In this document: positions 50,591-59,102 of the stretch, piece by piece
Position numbering within the stretch: the stretch's first letter is position 1
Layout of the letters: each line of letters begins with the position of its first letter
Assembly: GCF_009469595.2 (NCBI RefSeq)
Contig: NZ_SSXV01000011.1
Coordinates: 1 to 64,000, forward strand
From: Thauera sp. 2A1
GTDB lineage: Bacteria > Pseudomonadota > Gammaproteobacteria > Burkholderiales > Rhodocyclaceae
Length of the DNA stretch: 64,000 bases
Direction: 5' to 3'
Made by a program: the position numbers and the translations under genes
Notes under the pieces: generated by a model
What the model was told of the DNA's origin: nothing
Seen by the model: the letters and a program-made list of their open reading frames with translations, nothing else
Databases searched by the model: none

Positions 50591-50679
50591 TACGCTTTGC
50601 GCACCTCTCAAATTTGTTTTCTAAGCGCAAACTCCACGCTTCACTATTTATCGCGCTGCGTATGGCTCATTTTTCGCGC
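50591..50679. repeat. Right-end repeats, candidate transposase-binding sites
   Basis: Four A/T-rich motifs ending in GCGC on the plus strand lie at 50591-50602, 50616-50628, 50644-50656 and 50667-50679, at spacings of 26, 28 and 23 bp: TACGCTTTGCGC, GTTTTCTAAGCGC, CTATTTATCGCGC and TCATTTTTCGCGC. Mu-type prophages carry several transposase sites at each end with about this spacing. Two resemble motifs at the left end. Confidence 0.5.
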
Positions 50680-50702
50680 GCGGCATTACGCGCAACTTCC
50701 GT

Positions 50703-50731
50703 TTGACCGCCCCGCCCCCACATGGTTAAAT
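50703..50731 (+). promoter_or_regulatory. Predicted promoter of hemP-bfd-bfr
   Basis: TTGACC (50703-50708), a 17-bp spacer and TTAAAT (50726-50731) give a good sigma-70 promoter whose -10 box overlaps a Fur box. It lies within tens of bases of the prophage right end. Confidence 0.5.
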
Positions 50732-50744
50732 GCGAATCATTGTT
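50726..50744 (+). promoter_or_regulatory. Fur box upstream of hemP
   Basis: The 19-mer TTAAATGCGAATCATTGTT matches the Fur consensus at about 12 of 19 positions, including the complete AATCATT half. Iron-loaded Fur bound here would cover the -10 box. Confidence 0.55.
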
Positions 50745-50762
50745 GTTTGCAAGATCAAACTC

Positions 50763-50960
50763 GTGACCCAGCCGTCCCATCCCGATTCGACCGAGCCTGC
50801 TCGCCAGTTTCACGCGTCGCCAGGCACGCCGCCCGGCTCGGTGCGGACGCTGTCCAGCGCCGATCTGCTGGACGGCCGTCACGCGGTGGAAATCGAGCAT
50901 CTGGGCACGCGCTACGTGCTGCGCGCGACGCGCAGCGGCAAGCTGATCCTGACCAAATGA
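50763..50960 (+). CDS. hemP: Hemin uptake protein HemP
   Basis: This 65-residue small protein is of the HemP family, tied to heme/iron uptake in Betaproteobacteria. The conserved C-terminal half is clear: VRTLSSADLLDGRHAVEIEH and YVLRATRSGKLILTK. The GTG at 50763 was chosen because the alternative ATG at 50730 lies inside the Fur box and promoter -10. It is followed by bfd after 37 nt. Confidence 0.85.
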   Translation: MTQPSHPDSTEPARQFHASPGTPPGSVRTLSSADLLDGRHAVEIEHLGTRYVLRATRSGKLILTK

Positions 50961-50997
50961 ATCCAGTTGAGGCATGGACCTCTGGCGAGGCTAGACT

Positions 50998-51237
50998 ATG
51001 TATGTCTGCGTCTGCAATGCAGTGACCGAAAGTCATATTCTCGAGGCTGCCCGCAACGGCATGACCCGGCTGCGGCAACTGCGGGAGACACTGGGCGTGA
51101 CCGCGGAATGCGGGCGGTGCGCCAAGTGTGCCCACCAGTGCCTGCGCGATGCCTTGGGGTTGTCCGCAATCCCGGACACGACAGTTTTACGGACGCAGTC
51201 GGACACCCGGTTTTCCCTCGCTACGGAGGCCACATGA
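50998..51237 (+). CDS. bfd: Bacterioferritin-associated ferredoxin
   Basis: This 79-residue [2Fe-2S] protein reduces the ferric core of bacterioferritin so that iron can be released. The four cluster cysteines are visible as MYVCVCNAV at the start and CGRCAKC at about 38-44. The stop overlaps the bfr start (ATGA), so the partner genes are translated together. Confidence 0.9.
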   Translation: MYVCVCNAVTESHILEAARNGMTRLRQLRETLGVTAECGRCAKCAHQCLRDALGLSAIPDTTVLRTQSDTRFSLATEAT

Positions 51238-51713
51238 AAGGCGACAAGAAGGTCATCCAGTTTCTGAACAAGCAGCTCACCACCGAGCTCACGGCCATCA
51301 ACCAGTATTTCCTGCATGCGCGCATGTACAAGAACTGGGGTCTGGTGAAGCTGGGCAAGCACGAGTACGACGAATCCATCGAGGAGATGAAGCACGCCGA
51401 CAAGTTGATCGAACGCGTGCTGTTCCTCGAAGGCCTGCCCAACCTGCAGAACCTCAACAAGCTGCTGATCGGCGAGAACGTGCCTGAATGCCTGCATGGC
51501 GATCTCAAGCTCGAGCAAGGCGGCCGCGCCGACCTGATCGAGGCGATCGCCCATTGCGAGTCCTGCCGCGACTACGTCTCTCGCGAGATCTTCGAGGAGA
51601 TTCTCGAGGACACGGAAGAGCACATCGATTACCTCGAGACCCAGCTCGGCCTGATCGAAGCCGTCGGCCTGCAGAACTACCTGCAATCACAGATGGACGC
51701 TGACGCTTCCTGA
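51234..51713 (+). CDS. bfr: Bacterioferritin
   Basis: This 159-residue iron-storage protein has a four-helix bundle with the ferroxidase ligands in [39 protein letters not shown] and [14 protein letters not shown], and a heme-ligand methionine likely in the second helix (about 52). Twenty-four subunits form the storage shell. It is coupled to bfd. Confidence 0.95.
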   Translation: MKGDKKVIQFLNKQLTTELTAINQYFLHARMYKNWGLVKLGKHEYDESIEEMKHADKLIERVLFLEGLPNLQNLNKLLIGENVPECLHGDLKLEQGGRADLIEAIAHCESCRDYVSREIFEEILEDTEEHIDYLETQLGLIEAVGLQNYLQSQMDADAS

Positions 51714-51775
51714 CTGCGCCCCGGACTGCCGGCCGCCCGAGCCGCGCCGGTGGTTCTCCCTTCGCCTTGCCGCCA

Positions 51776-52576
51776 ATGAACGCTGCCTCCGCTGCCCTGC
51801 CGCTGCCCCCGGTCTCCATGTCCACGCCTGCCATGCACGGACCCGTCGGTTTCGGCCAGCAAGGCTTGCGCAGACGGGGCGGCGACGGCAAGCCCGCGCC
51901 GCTTCGGCGAGCCTCGCTGGCAATCCTGGTCGCGGCAGCGCATGCGGCAGGGCTGCTGGCGATCGGCTGGATCGCGCAACACAAGAGGGTCGAGCCCGTC
52001 GAGCGGCCGATCGAGGTCGCCCTGATCCAGGGCGAAGCCCCCAGGCCGCCCGCTCCGCCGCCACCCATGCCCGAAGTCCGGCAGCCGGCGCCGCCCGCAC
52101 CGCCCAAGGTCCAGGCCCGTCCGCAACCCCGGCCGCGGCCGCAGCCGGTGGTGAAGCAGGCGAGCGTGGCACCCGCGCCGGCAAGCACCTCACCCAGCGC
52201 GATCAGTGCCGAGGCACCCACCGCAGCGCCGGCGCCGGCTGTCGCCGCTCAGGCACCCGCCCCCGCCGCACCGCCTGCGCCGGCGCCCGTCACCGCGGCG
52301 CGCTTCGATGCCGACTACCTCAACAACCCGGCGCCACCCTACCCGCCGCTGTCGCGCCGCCTGCGCGAGGAAGGCAAGGTCACATTGAAGGTGCTGGTCT
52401 CCGCCGCCGGCCTGCCGGAGCGCATCGAGCTCGCGCGCAGCTCGGGCTCCGAGCGGCTCGATCGCGCCGCGGAAGATGCGGTGCGGCGCTGGAAGTTCGT
52501 CGCCGCCCGGCAGGGCGAACAGTCCATCGAATCCTGGGTGCTCGTGCCCATCATCTTCAAACTGCAGGAAAGCTGA
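51776..52576 (+). CDS. tonB: Energy transducer TonB
   Basis: This 266-residue protein has an N-terminal cytoplasmic part, one transmembrane helix (LAILVAAAHAAGLLAIGWI, about 47-66), a long proline/alanine-rich periplasmic spacer (about 80-180) and a C-terminal TonB domain (about 185-266; NPAPPYPPLSRRLREEGKV, VRRWKFVAAR). It delivers proton-motive force from ExbB-ExbD to outer-membrane receptors such as the one at 59103. ATG 51776 is taken as start; a TTG at 51767 is also open. Confidence 0.93.
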   Translation: MNAASAALPLPPVSMSTPAMHGPVGFGQQGLRRRGGDGKPAPLRRASLAILVAAAHAAGLLAIGWIAQHKRVEPVERPIEVALIQGEAPRPPAPPPPMPEVRQPAPPAPPKVQARPQPRPRPQPVVKQASVAPAPASTSPSAISAEAPTAAPAPAVAAQAPAPAAPPAPAPVTAARFDADYLNNPAPPYPPLSRRLREEGKVTLKVLVSAAGLPERIELARSSGSERLDRAAEDAVRRWKFVAARQGEQSIESWVLVPIIFKLQES

Positions 52577-52578
52577 AC

Positions 52579-53337
52579 ATGGAAACCTCTCAGGCCTTCG
52601 GTCTGGCCCATCTCTGGGCGCAAGCCGATCTCGTCATCCGCGGCGTGGCGCTCATGCTGCTGGTGATGTCGATCACCAGCTGGTACCTCATCCTGTTGCG
52701 CATTGCGCGACAAGTCCGTGCACGCCGCTTCGACGGCGCGGTGGAAGCCTTCTGGTCCGCTCCCGACCTCGGGCAAGGCCTCAGGCGCCTTGCCCAGCAG
52801 GCAGCGGGTTCGCCCTTCGAGGCGCTCGCCCAGCAGGGCGCCGCTGCCGCCGATCACGTCCGCCGCCACACGCATCAAGGCAGCCTGGGCAGCACCCTGG
52901 ACGCCGACGAGGTGATCACCCGCGCGCTGCGCAAGTCGATCGCGCTGTCCACCGCCAGCCTGGAATCGGGCATGACGCTGCTGGCGTCCATCGGCTCCAC
53001 TGCGCCCTTCGTCGGCCTCTTCGGCACGGTGTGGGGCATCTATCACGCGCTGGTGAACATCAGCGTGTCCGGTGCGGCGACGCTCGACAAGGTGGCCGGA
53101 CCGGTGGGCGAGGCGCTGATCATGACCGCCTTCGGCCTCTTCGTCGCGATCCCCGCAGTGCTGGCCTACAACTGGATGACGCGCTCGAACCGGCTTGAGC
53201 TGTCCGAGCTCGACGCCTTCGCCCACGACCTGCACGCCTGGTTCTCGACCGGCTCGCGCATCGTGCCGCTGAACGAGCTGCAGGGCGGCAGCAGCACCCC
53301 GGCAAGCATCCGCCCGGCCACCAGCGGAGCGGCATGA
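52579..53337 (+). CDS. exbB: Biopolymer transport protein ExbB
   Basis: This 252-residue inner-membrane proton-channel subunit has three hydrophobic segments (ALMLLVMSITSWYLILLRI; GMTLLASIGSTAPFVGLFGTVWGIY; ALIMTAFGLFVAIPAVLAYN). The MotA/TolQ/ExbB motif GTVWGIYHAL is intact. It lies 2 nt after tonB, and exbD overlaps its end. Confidence 0.94.
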   Translation: METSQAFGLAHLWAQADLVIRGVALMLLVMSITSWYLILLRIARQVRARRFDGAVEAFWSAPDLGQGLRRLAQQAAGSPFEALAQQGAAAADHVRRHTHQGSLGSTLDADEVITRALRKSIALSTASLESGMTLLASIGSTAPFVGLFGTVWGIYHALVNISVSGAATLDKVAGPVGEALIMTAFGLFVAIPAVLAYNWMTRSNRLELSELDAFAHDLHAWFSTGSRIVPLNELQGGSSTPASIRPATSGAA

Positions 53338-53756
53338 TGGCGTTCGGCGGATTCAGCCAGGGCGACGCACGCGCCCCGCAGAGCGACATCAACATGGTGC
53401 CGCTCATCGACGTGATGCTGGTGCTGCTGATCGTCTTCATGATCACCGCGCCGCTGCTGACCCACTCGGTGAAGATCGACCTGCCGCAGGCGGCGAGCCA
53501 GCCCACGGTGGAAAAACCAGAAACCGTCACCCTCGCGCTCGACGCCGAAGGCCGCATGTTCTGGAACGACCAGCCGCTGGACGCCGCCGCGCTGCCCGGC
53601 CGCCTGGCCGAGGCGGCCGCGAAGTCGCCGCAGCCCGAGCTGCACCTGCGTGCAGACCAGAACACCCGCTACCAGAAGCTCGCCGAAGTGATGTCCCAGG
53701 CGCGCACCGCCGGCATCGAGAAGATGGGCTTCATCACGGTGCCGCAGCAGCCGTAG
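53334..53756 (+). CDS. exbD: Biopolymer transport protein ExbD
   Basis: This 140-residue protein has a single N-terminal helix with the essential aspartate (LIDVMLVLLIVFMIT) and a periplasmic C-terminal domain (ELHLRADQNTRYQKLAEVM). It works with ExbB as the proton-driven motor for TonB. The start overlaps the exbB stop; the second ATG (53337) is equally possible. Confidence 0.94.
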   Translation: MMAFGGFSQGDARAPQSDINMVPLIDVMLVLLIVFMITAPLLTHSVKIDLPQAASQPTVEKPETVTLALDAEGRMFWNDQPLDAAALPGRLAEAAAKSPQPELHLRADQNTRYQKLAEVMSQARTAGIEKMGFITVPQQP

Positions 53757-54022
53757 TCATCGAACCGCCGGCCGTCACACCGGCGGCGGCAACCCCGGTG
53801 GCGGCGCCTCCGGTAGCGTGGCCGCACGGCCGCGCAGCGGCCTGGCCCGCACCCGGTCCTGACGGGGCACCGCTCATCGCGTGTGCCCCGTCTGCATTCC
53901 TGGTAGCCAACGGCGCATGTACAGCGCGATACACATCGGCCGGGCGCGAACCTCTATGCTTCGTCCATGGTCTCGTACCGTAGACACCAGACAATCGCCC
54001 CACGACAGCCCTCCCCTGCCCG
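53757..54022. other. Intergenic region exbD-macA
   Basis: This 266-nt non-coding stretch begins with a strong hairpin (CCGCCGG/CCGGCGG, about 53766-53787) that lacks a T-run and may still end the exbD transcript. No clear promoter box is seen ahead of macA; a TAGACA-containing stretch near 53980 is weak. Confidence 0.45.
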
Positions 54023-55345
54023 ATGAGTTCCGACGCCCCCCCTCGCCCGTCACGCTGGAAACGTCCCGCCCTGTACCTCGCCATCGTTGCCGCGCTCGCC
54101 TGCGCCACCTGGTTCGCATGGCCCCGGATTTTCGGCAAGACCGACGAACAGACGAAGTACCAATTCACCACCGTGCAGCGCGGCGACATCGAGGACGTGG
54201 TGACCGCCACCGGCACGCTGCAGCCGCGCAACTACGTGGATGTGGGTGCGCAGGTCTCGGGCCAGTTGAAGAAGATCCACGTGGACGTGGGTTCCGAGGT
54301 CAAGGAGGGCGAACTGCTGGCCGAGATCGACCCCACCGTGTATCTGGCCAGGGTCGACGCCTCGCGCGCGCAACTGCGCAACCTCCGCGCCCAGCTCAAG
54401 GACCGGGAGGCACAGCTCACCCTGGCAGGCATCCAGTTGCGCCGCCAGACGGCGCTGATGGCCGAGGACGCCACCACCAAGGAGACGCTGCAGACCGCCG
54501 AGGCGACGCAGAAGTCGGCCCAGGCCCAGTTGGAGGCGCTGCGCGCGCAGATCGAGCAGATCGAATCCACCCTGCGCGCCGACGAGGCCAACCTGCAGTA
54601 CTCGCGCATCCTGTCACCGATGACCGGCACCGTCGTTTCCATCACCGCGCGCCAGGGCCAGACGCTGAACACCAACCAGCAGGCGCCGGTGATCCTGCGG
54701 GTGGCCGACCTCAATACGATGACCGTGCAGACCCAGGTGTCGGAAGCCGACGTGAGCCGGCTCAAGCTCGGCATGGACGCCTACTTCACCACGCTGGGCG
54801 GCCAGAGCAAGCGCTGGTACGGCAAGCTGGAAAAAGTGGAGCCCACGCCCACGGTGACCAACAACGTGGTGCTGTACAACGCGCTGTTCGACGTCCCCAA
54901 CGCCGACGGCCATTTGATGACGCAGATGACCGCACAGGTGTTCTTCGTCGTCGCACAGGCGAAGGATGTGCTGGTGGTACCGATGGCAGCGCTGAGCCAG
55001 GGCGGGCGCGGGCCGCGTGCGCAGGGCGGCGGGACCCCCGCCGCAGCACAGGCAAGTGTGCCGGCAGGGGCGCCGGCTGGCGCATCGCGCACGGGCGGCG
55101 ATGCCACCCGGAGCGCAGCGGGCCAGGCTGACCAGGCCGCTGCCCCGCGTCCGCGCCAGCGCAGCGTCCGCGTCGCGACCGATGGCGGCACCCTGGAAGA
55201 GCGCAAGGTCGAGATCGGCGTATCGAACCGCGTGCAGGCGCAGGTGCTGTCCGGCCTCGCCGAAGGCGAGCGCGTGGTCGCCGGCCTCACCACGCCGGGC
55301 AGCAACGGCAGCGGCGCCACGCCGCGCATGCCGCCGCGGCTATGA
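54023..55345 (+). CDS. macA: MacA-type periplasmic adaptor protein
   Basis: This 440-residue membrane-fusion protein links the MacB ABC exporter to an outer-membrane channel. It has an N-terminal membrane anchor ([16 protein letters not shown]), a lipoyl-like domain ([33 protein letters not shown]), a coiled-coil hairpin (about 110-190), and beta-barrel domains ([21 protein letters not shown]). A low-complexity Ala/Gly insert (about 335-385) interrupts the C-terminal part. It overlaps macB (ATGA). Confidence 0.9.
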   Translation: MSSDAPPRPSRWKRPALYLAIVAALACATWFAWPRIFGKTDEQTKYQFTTVQRGDIEDVVTATGTLQPRNYVDVGAQVSGQLKKIHVDVGSEVKEGELLAEIDPTVYLARVDASRAQLRNLRAQLKDREAQLTLAGIQLRRQTALMAEDATTKETLQTAEATQKSAQAQLEALRAQIEQIESTLRADEANLQYSRILSPMTGTVVSITARQGQTLNTNQQAPVILRVADLNTMTVQTQVSEADVSRLKLGMDAYFTTLGGQSKRWYGKLEKVEPTPTVTNNVVLYNALFDVPNADGHLMTQMTAQVFFVVAQAKDVLVVPMAALSQGGRGPRAQGGGTPAAAQASVPAGAPAGASRTGGDATRSAAGQADQAAAPRPRQRSVRVATDGGTLEERKVEIGVSNRVQAQVLSGLAEGERVVAGLTTPGSNGSGATPRMPPRL

Positions 55346-57330
55346 AGCGCGACACGTTCGGCAGCCCGGCGACGGACGCGGCGCGCAGCGCCGAGCCCCC
55401 CGCCCGCGTCCCGCTCATCGAGCTGTCGGGCATCACCCGCAGCTTCATCAACGGCGAGGTCGAGACCCGGGTGCTGCACGGCATCGACCTGAGCATCTAC
55501 CCGGGCGAGTTCGTGGCCATCGTCGGCGCCTCGGGTTCGGGCAAATCCACGCTGATGAACATCCTCGGCTGCCTCGACCGCCCGAGCAGCGGCATCTACC
55601 ACTTCATGGGCAGGGACGTGGCCGGCTTCGACCGCGACGAGCTCGCGCGCCTGCGGCGCGAGGCCTTCGGCTTCGTGTTCCAGAGCTACAACCTGATCGG
55701 CGGTGCCAGCGCGCGTGAGAACGTCGAGGTGCCGGCGGTCTACTCGGGCATGCCGCCAGCCGAGCGCCATGCGCGCGCCGAGCAGTTGCTCGCCGCCCTC
55801 GGCCTGGGCGAACGCACGCGTCACCGCCCCAACCAGCTCTCCGGCGGCCAGCAGCAGCGGGTGTCGATCGCGCGCGCGCTGATGAACGGCGGCCGCATCA
55901 TCCTCGCCGACGAGCCCACCGGCGCGCTCGACAGCAAGAGCGGCGAGGAGGTCATGAAGCTGCTGCGACAGCTTTCGGCCGAAGGCCACACGATCATCCT
56001 GATCACGCACGAACGCGAGGTCGCCGAGCAGGCGCAGCGCATCATCGAGATCCGCGACGGCCGCATCGTCACCGATCCGGGGCCCAAGCCGCCACAGGGG
56101 CCGGAGCCGGATTTCACGCCGCACGTCGATCGCACCTCCTCGCTGTCCGATGTGCTGGAGGCGACCCGCACGGCGCTGCGCGCGCTGCGGGCCAACGTCT
56201 TCCGCGCCATCCTGACGCTGCTCGGCATCGTCATCGGCGTCGCCTCGGTGATCGCGATGCTGGCCATCGGCGACGGCGCCAAGCAGAAGGTGGTCGACCA
56301 GATCAGCGCCATGGGCACCAACCTGCTCACCGTGCGCCCCGGCGCGCCCAACCAGCGCGGGCGCGACACCACCGCCACGCTGGTGATCGAGGACGTACGC
56401 GCCATCGCCGAGTTGCCCAACGTGCTCGCCTCGGTGCCGGAGCAGGGCGCGGGCGTCACCGTGCGCTACGGCAACACCGACCAGCGCACCACGGTCAACG
56501 CCACCTCGTCCGAATACAGCCTGGCGCGCAACTGGGACGTGGCCACCGGCACCTTCTTCAGCGCCGCCGACGAAGCGCGCTACGCCACCGTCGCAGTGCT
56601 CGGCCAGACGACGGCGCGGGCGCTGTTCGGCGACGCCGACCCGATCGGCCAGTACGTGCTGGTCAATAACATCCCCTTCCAGGTCATCGGCACGATGACG
56701 CCAAAGGGCGCCACACCCTGGGGACAGGACCAGGACGACATCGTCTTCGTGCCCTTCACCACCGGCAGCCTGCGCCTGACCGGCCAGCGCTTCCTGCGCA
56801 ACGTCACGGTAGCGGTGGAAGACGTGTCGCGCATCGACGACACGCAGGCCGAGGTGAGCCAGTTGCTGCTGGCGCGCCACGGGGTGGAAGATTTCCAGAT
56901 CCGCAACATGGCCTCGGTGATCGCCACCGTGAGCGAGACACAGAACACGCTCACCGTGCTGCTCGGCACCGTGGCGGCGATTTCGCTGCTGGTGGGCGGC
57001 ATCGGCGTCATGAACATCATGCTGGTGTCGGTCACCGAGCGCACGCGCGAGATCGGCATCCGCATGGCCACCGGCGCGCGCATGCGCAACATCCTGCAGC
57101 AGTTCCTCATCGAGGCGCTCGTCGTGTCCGCGGTCGGCGGCCTCGTCGGCGTGGCCGTGGGGCTGGGCAGCGCGGCCCTCATCGCCAGCTTCGGCACGCC
57201 GATCCGCTATTCGGTGATGCCGGTAGTGCTGGCCTTCGGCTGCGCCTTCGCCACCGGGCTGGTGTTCGGCTGGCTGCCGGCGCGCAAGGCCGCAAGGCTG
57301 GACCCGGTCGTCGCGCTGGCGTCGGAATGA
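55342..57330 (+). CDS. macB: MacB-type ABC exporter
   Basis: In this 662-residue protein the N-terminal ABC domain (about 25-255) has Walker [10 protein letters not shown], signature LSGGQQQR and Walker [13 protein letters not shown]. It is followed by a transmembrane helix, a large periplasmic domain and three further helices ([32 protein letters not shown] is the typical FtsX-like segment). With MacA and an outer-membrane factor it forms a tripartite exporter for antibiotics, peptides or siderophores. The substrate cannot be told from sequence; the iron-gene context hints at siderophore export. Confidence 0.94.
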   Translation: MKRDTFGSPATDAARSAEPPARVPLIELSGITRSFINGEVETRVLHGIDLSIYPGEFVAIVGASGSGKSTLMNILGCLDRPSSGIYHFMGRDVAGFDRDELARLRREAFGFVFQSYNLIGGASARENVEVPAVYSGMPPAERHARAEQLLAALGLGERTRHRPNQLSGGQQQRVSIARALMNGGRIILADEPTGALDSKSGEEVMKLLRQLSAEGHTIILITHEREVAEQAQRIIEIRDGRIVTDPGPKPPQGPEPDFTPHVDRTSSLSDVLEATRTALRALRANVFRAILTLLGIVIGVASVIAMLAIGDGAKQKVVDQISAMGTNLLTVRPGAPNQRGRDTTATLVIEDVRAIAELPNVLASVPEQGAGVTVRYGNTDQRTTVNATSSEYSLARNWDVATGTFFSAADEARYATVAVLGQTTARALFGDADPIGQYVLVNNIPFQVIGTMTPKGATPWGQDQDDIVFVPFTTGSLRLTGQRFLRNVTVAVEDVSRIDDTQAEVSQLLLARHGVEDFQIRNMASVIATVSETQNTLTVLLGTVAAISLLVGGIGVMNIMLVSVTERTREIGIRMATGARMRNILQQFLIEALVVSAVGGLVGVAVGLGSAALIASFGTPIRYSVMPVVLAFGCAFATGLVFGWLPARKAARLDPVVALASE

Positions 57331-57429
57331 ACCAGCCACGACCCGTTGGAGCGGACCGGGGCGCGATCGGGACGCGATGACGCGCCTGCCTTGCTCGAGT
57401 CCGCTCCTGCCGCTCCCCCGGAAGACACC

Positions 57430-58932
57430 ATGCAAACCGTATCACCCACCCCAGTCCGCCGCCCGATGAAACCCGGAATTCCGCTACCTGGCCGGCTCGT
57501 GCCCGGCATTGCCGCGCTGCTGCTCGCAGGCTGCGCCATCACCGAACCGGTGGCGCGGCCCGATGTGCCGCTGCCAGCGACCTGGATGGAAGCAGTCACG
57601 ACCAGCGACGAGGCCGCCACGCCGTCCGACACCTGGTGGCAGAGCTTCGGCTCCACTCGCCTCGAGGCACTGATCCGGGAGGCGCTCGCCGCCAGTCCCG
57701 ACCTCAGGATCCAGGCCGAACGCGTCACCCAGGCCGAGCTCGCGCTGCGCATCGCCGGCGCGTCGCTGTTCCCGACGCTCGACCTCGGCGCCGACAGCGG
57801 CTGGCGGCGCAATGACAGCGGCAATCGCGCGGGCAACGTGGTGAGCGAGACGAAGAGCTCCGGCCTCAGCCTGTCGGCAAGCTATGAACTCGACCTGTGG
57901 GGACGACTCGCCGCCGGCACCGACAGCGCCGCCGCGACGCTCACCGCCACCCGCTACGATCGCGACGCCGCGCGCCTGAGCCTGGCCGCTGCCGTCGCCA
58001 CCACCTGGTTCGACAGCCTCGCCGCGACTGAGCGCCTCACCATCGCGCAGGAAAACCTCGCTATCGCCGAGCGCGTGCTGAAGATCGTCGAAGCCCGTTT
58101 TCGTAACGGCGCCGCCTCGGCGCTGGACGTCAGCCGCCAGCGCACCACCGTGCTGACGCAGCGCGCCGCGATCGAACCAATTGCCGTGCGCGAGCGCCAG
58201 ACGCGCAGCGCGCTGGCGATCCTGCTCGGCCGCGTGCCGCAGCAGGCGCCAACCACCGACGTCGCACTTGCCGACGTCGTGGTGCCGGCCGTCGCCCCCG
58301 GGCTGCCGGCCGAGCTGCTGCTGCGCCGCCCCGACCTCGCCAGCACCGAAGCCCGGCTCGCCGCCGCGTCGGCCGACATCGCCGCAGCCCGCGCCGCCCT
58401 GCTGCCGCGCATCAGCCTGTCGGTGACCGGCGGCGTGGCGAGCGAGCTGCTGCTGTCGCTCGCCAGCCCATCGAACAGCCTGTCGATCTCGGCCGGCCTG
58501 CTGCAGACGATCTTCGACGCGGGCGTGCGACAGGCGCAGGTCGAAGTGGCTCGCTCGCGCCAGCGCGAGCTGGTCGAGAGCTACCGGTCCGCCATCCTCA
58601 CCGCCCTGAAGGAAGTCGAGGACGCGCTCGGCAACGCCGCCCGCGACACACGACAGGAGGCGGCCCAGCGCGAGATCCTTGCCGAAGCGCAGCGCTCGCT
58701 GCGCCTCGCCGAGCTGCGCTACCGTGAAGGCGCCGACGAGCTGCTGACGGTGCTCGACGCACAGCGCACCCTGTTCACCGCGCAGGACCAGCTCGCGCAA
58801 CTGCGCCAGGCACGGCTGGCCGACGCGGTAGCGCTTTACAAGGTGCTGGGCGGCGGCTGGCAGGCGGAGGCGGCAGCCGGTTCAGGCGAGCATCCAGGCA
58901 ATCCAGGCCATCCAGGCAATGGACAAAGCTGA
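57430..58932 (+). CDS. NodT-family outer-membrane efflux lipoprotein
   Basis: In this 500-residue protein the signal sequence ends in a lipobox (AALLLAGC, Cys at about 35) and two OEP repeats follow ([52 protein letters not shown]). This TolC-like channel very probably completes the MacAB exporter. ATG 57430 is chosen over an upstream frame opening at 57346. The C-terminus is a short Gly/Pro/Asn-rich repeat ([10 protein letters not shown]). Confidence 0.92.
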   Translation: MQTVSPTPVRRPMKPGIPLPGRLVPGIAALLLAGCAITEPVARPDVPLPATWMEAVTTSDEAATPSDTWWQSFGSTRLEALIREALAASPDLRIQAERVTQAELALRIAGASLFPTLDLGADSGWRRNDSGNRAGNVVSETKSSGLSLSASYELDLWGRLAAGTDSAAATLTATRYDRDAARLSLAAAVATTWFDSLAATERLTIAQENLAIAERVLKIVEARFRNGAASALDVSRQRTTVLTQRAAIEPIAVRERQTRSALAILLGRVPQQAPTTDVALADVVVPAVAPGLPAELLLRRPDLASTEARLAAASADIAAARAALLPRISLSVTGGVASELLLSLASPSNSLSISAGLLQTIFDAGVRQAQVEVARSRQRELVESYRSAILTALKEVEDALGNAARDTRQEAAQREILAEAQRSLRLAELRYREGADELLTVLDAQRTLFTAQDQLAQLRQARLADAVALYKVLGGGWQAEAAAGSGEHPGNPGHPGNGQS

Positions 58933-58974
58933 TGTCCCGCCGCAAAAACAAGCCCTTTCATCAAGAAACGTATT

Positions 58975-58993
58975 GCGAATTGTTATCATTACC
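58975..58993 (-). promoter_or_regulatory. Fur box upstream of the siderophore receptor
   Basis: Read on the minus strand, GGTAATGATAACAATTCGC matches the 19-bp Fur consensus at about 14 positions, with AATGATAA intact. A further ATGATAAT lies immediately downstream on the plus strand. It lies about 110 nt before the receptor start. Confidence 0.65.
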
Positions 58994-59102
58994 ATGATAA
59001 TCTCACCTCCAGATCAGCCAGCCACCTGATGCGGGGCTCCCATGTCCCGGTCGTCAGGAAGCCAGCCCCAACGACTTCCCGACAATCCGGAGACTTGCCC
59101 CG

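Larger units (their letters stand above)
10460..50722. mobile_element. Mu-like transposable prophage, siphovirus-type tail, about 40 kb
   Basis: A contiguous set of phage genes runs from gpG (10594) to a tail-tip/fibre-like protein (50568). Mu hallmarks are the DDE transposase and AAA target protein, Mor, GemA, gp26/gp27-like proteins, TerL, gp29-like portal, MuF, gpG, protease/scaffold, gpT, DUF1320 and DUF1834. The tail genes (tail-tube proteins, frameshifted chaperone, 820-residue tape measure) point to a B3/D3112-like siphovirus. Size and gene content are those of a complete phage and no gene is obviously broken. The ends are approximate: left within 10371-10593, right within 50569-50725. 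Confidence 0.88.

Noticed and set aside
10371..50725. Exact target-site duplication and TG...CA ends
   Set aside because: Several TG (left) and CA (right) positions were tried; none gave a matching 5-6-bp flank, so the ends are given as approximate.
54781..57435. 884-residue minus-strand frame
   Set aside because: Antisense to macA/macB; composition is that of a GC-driven shadow.
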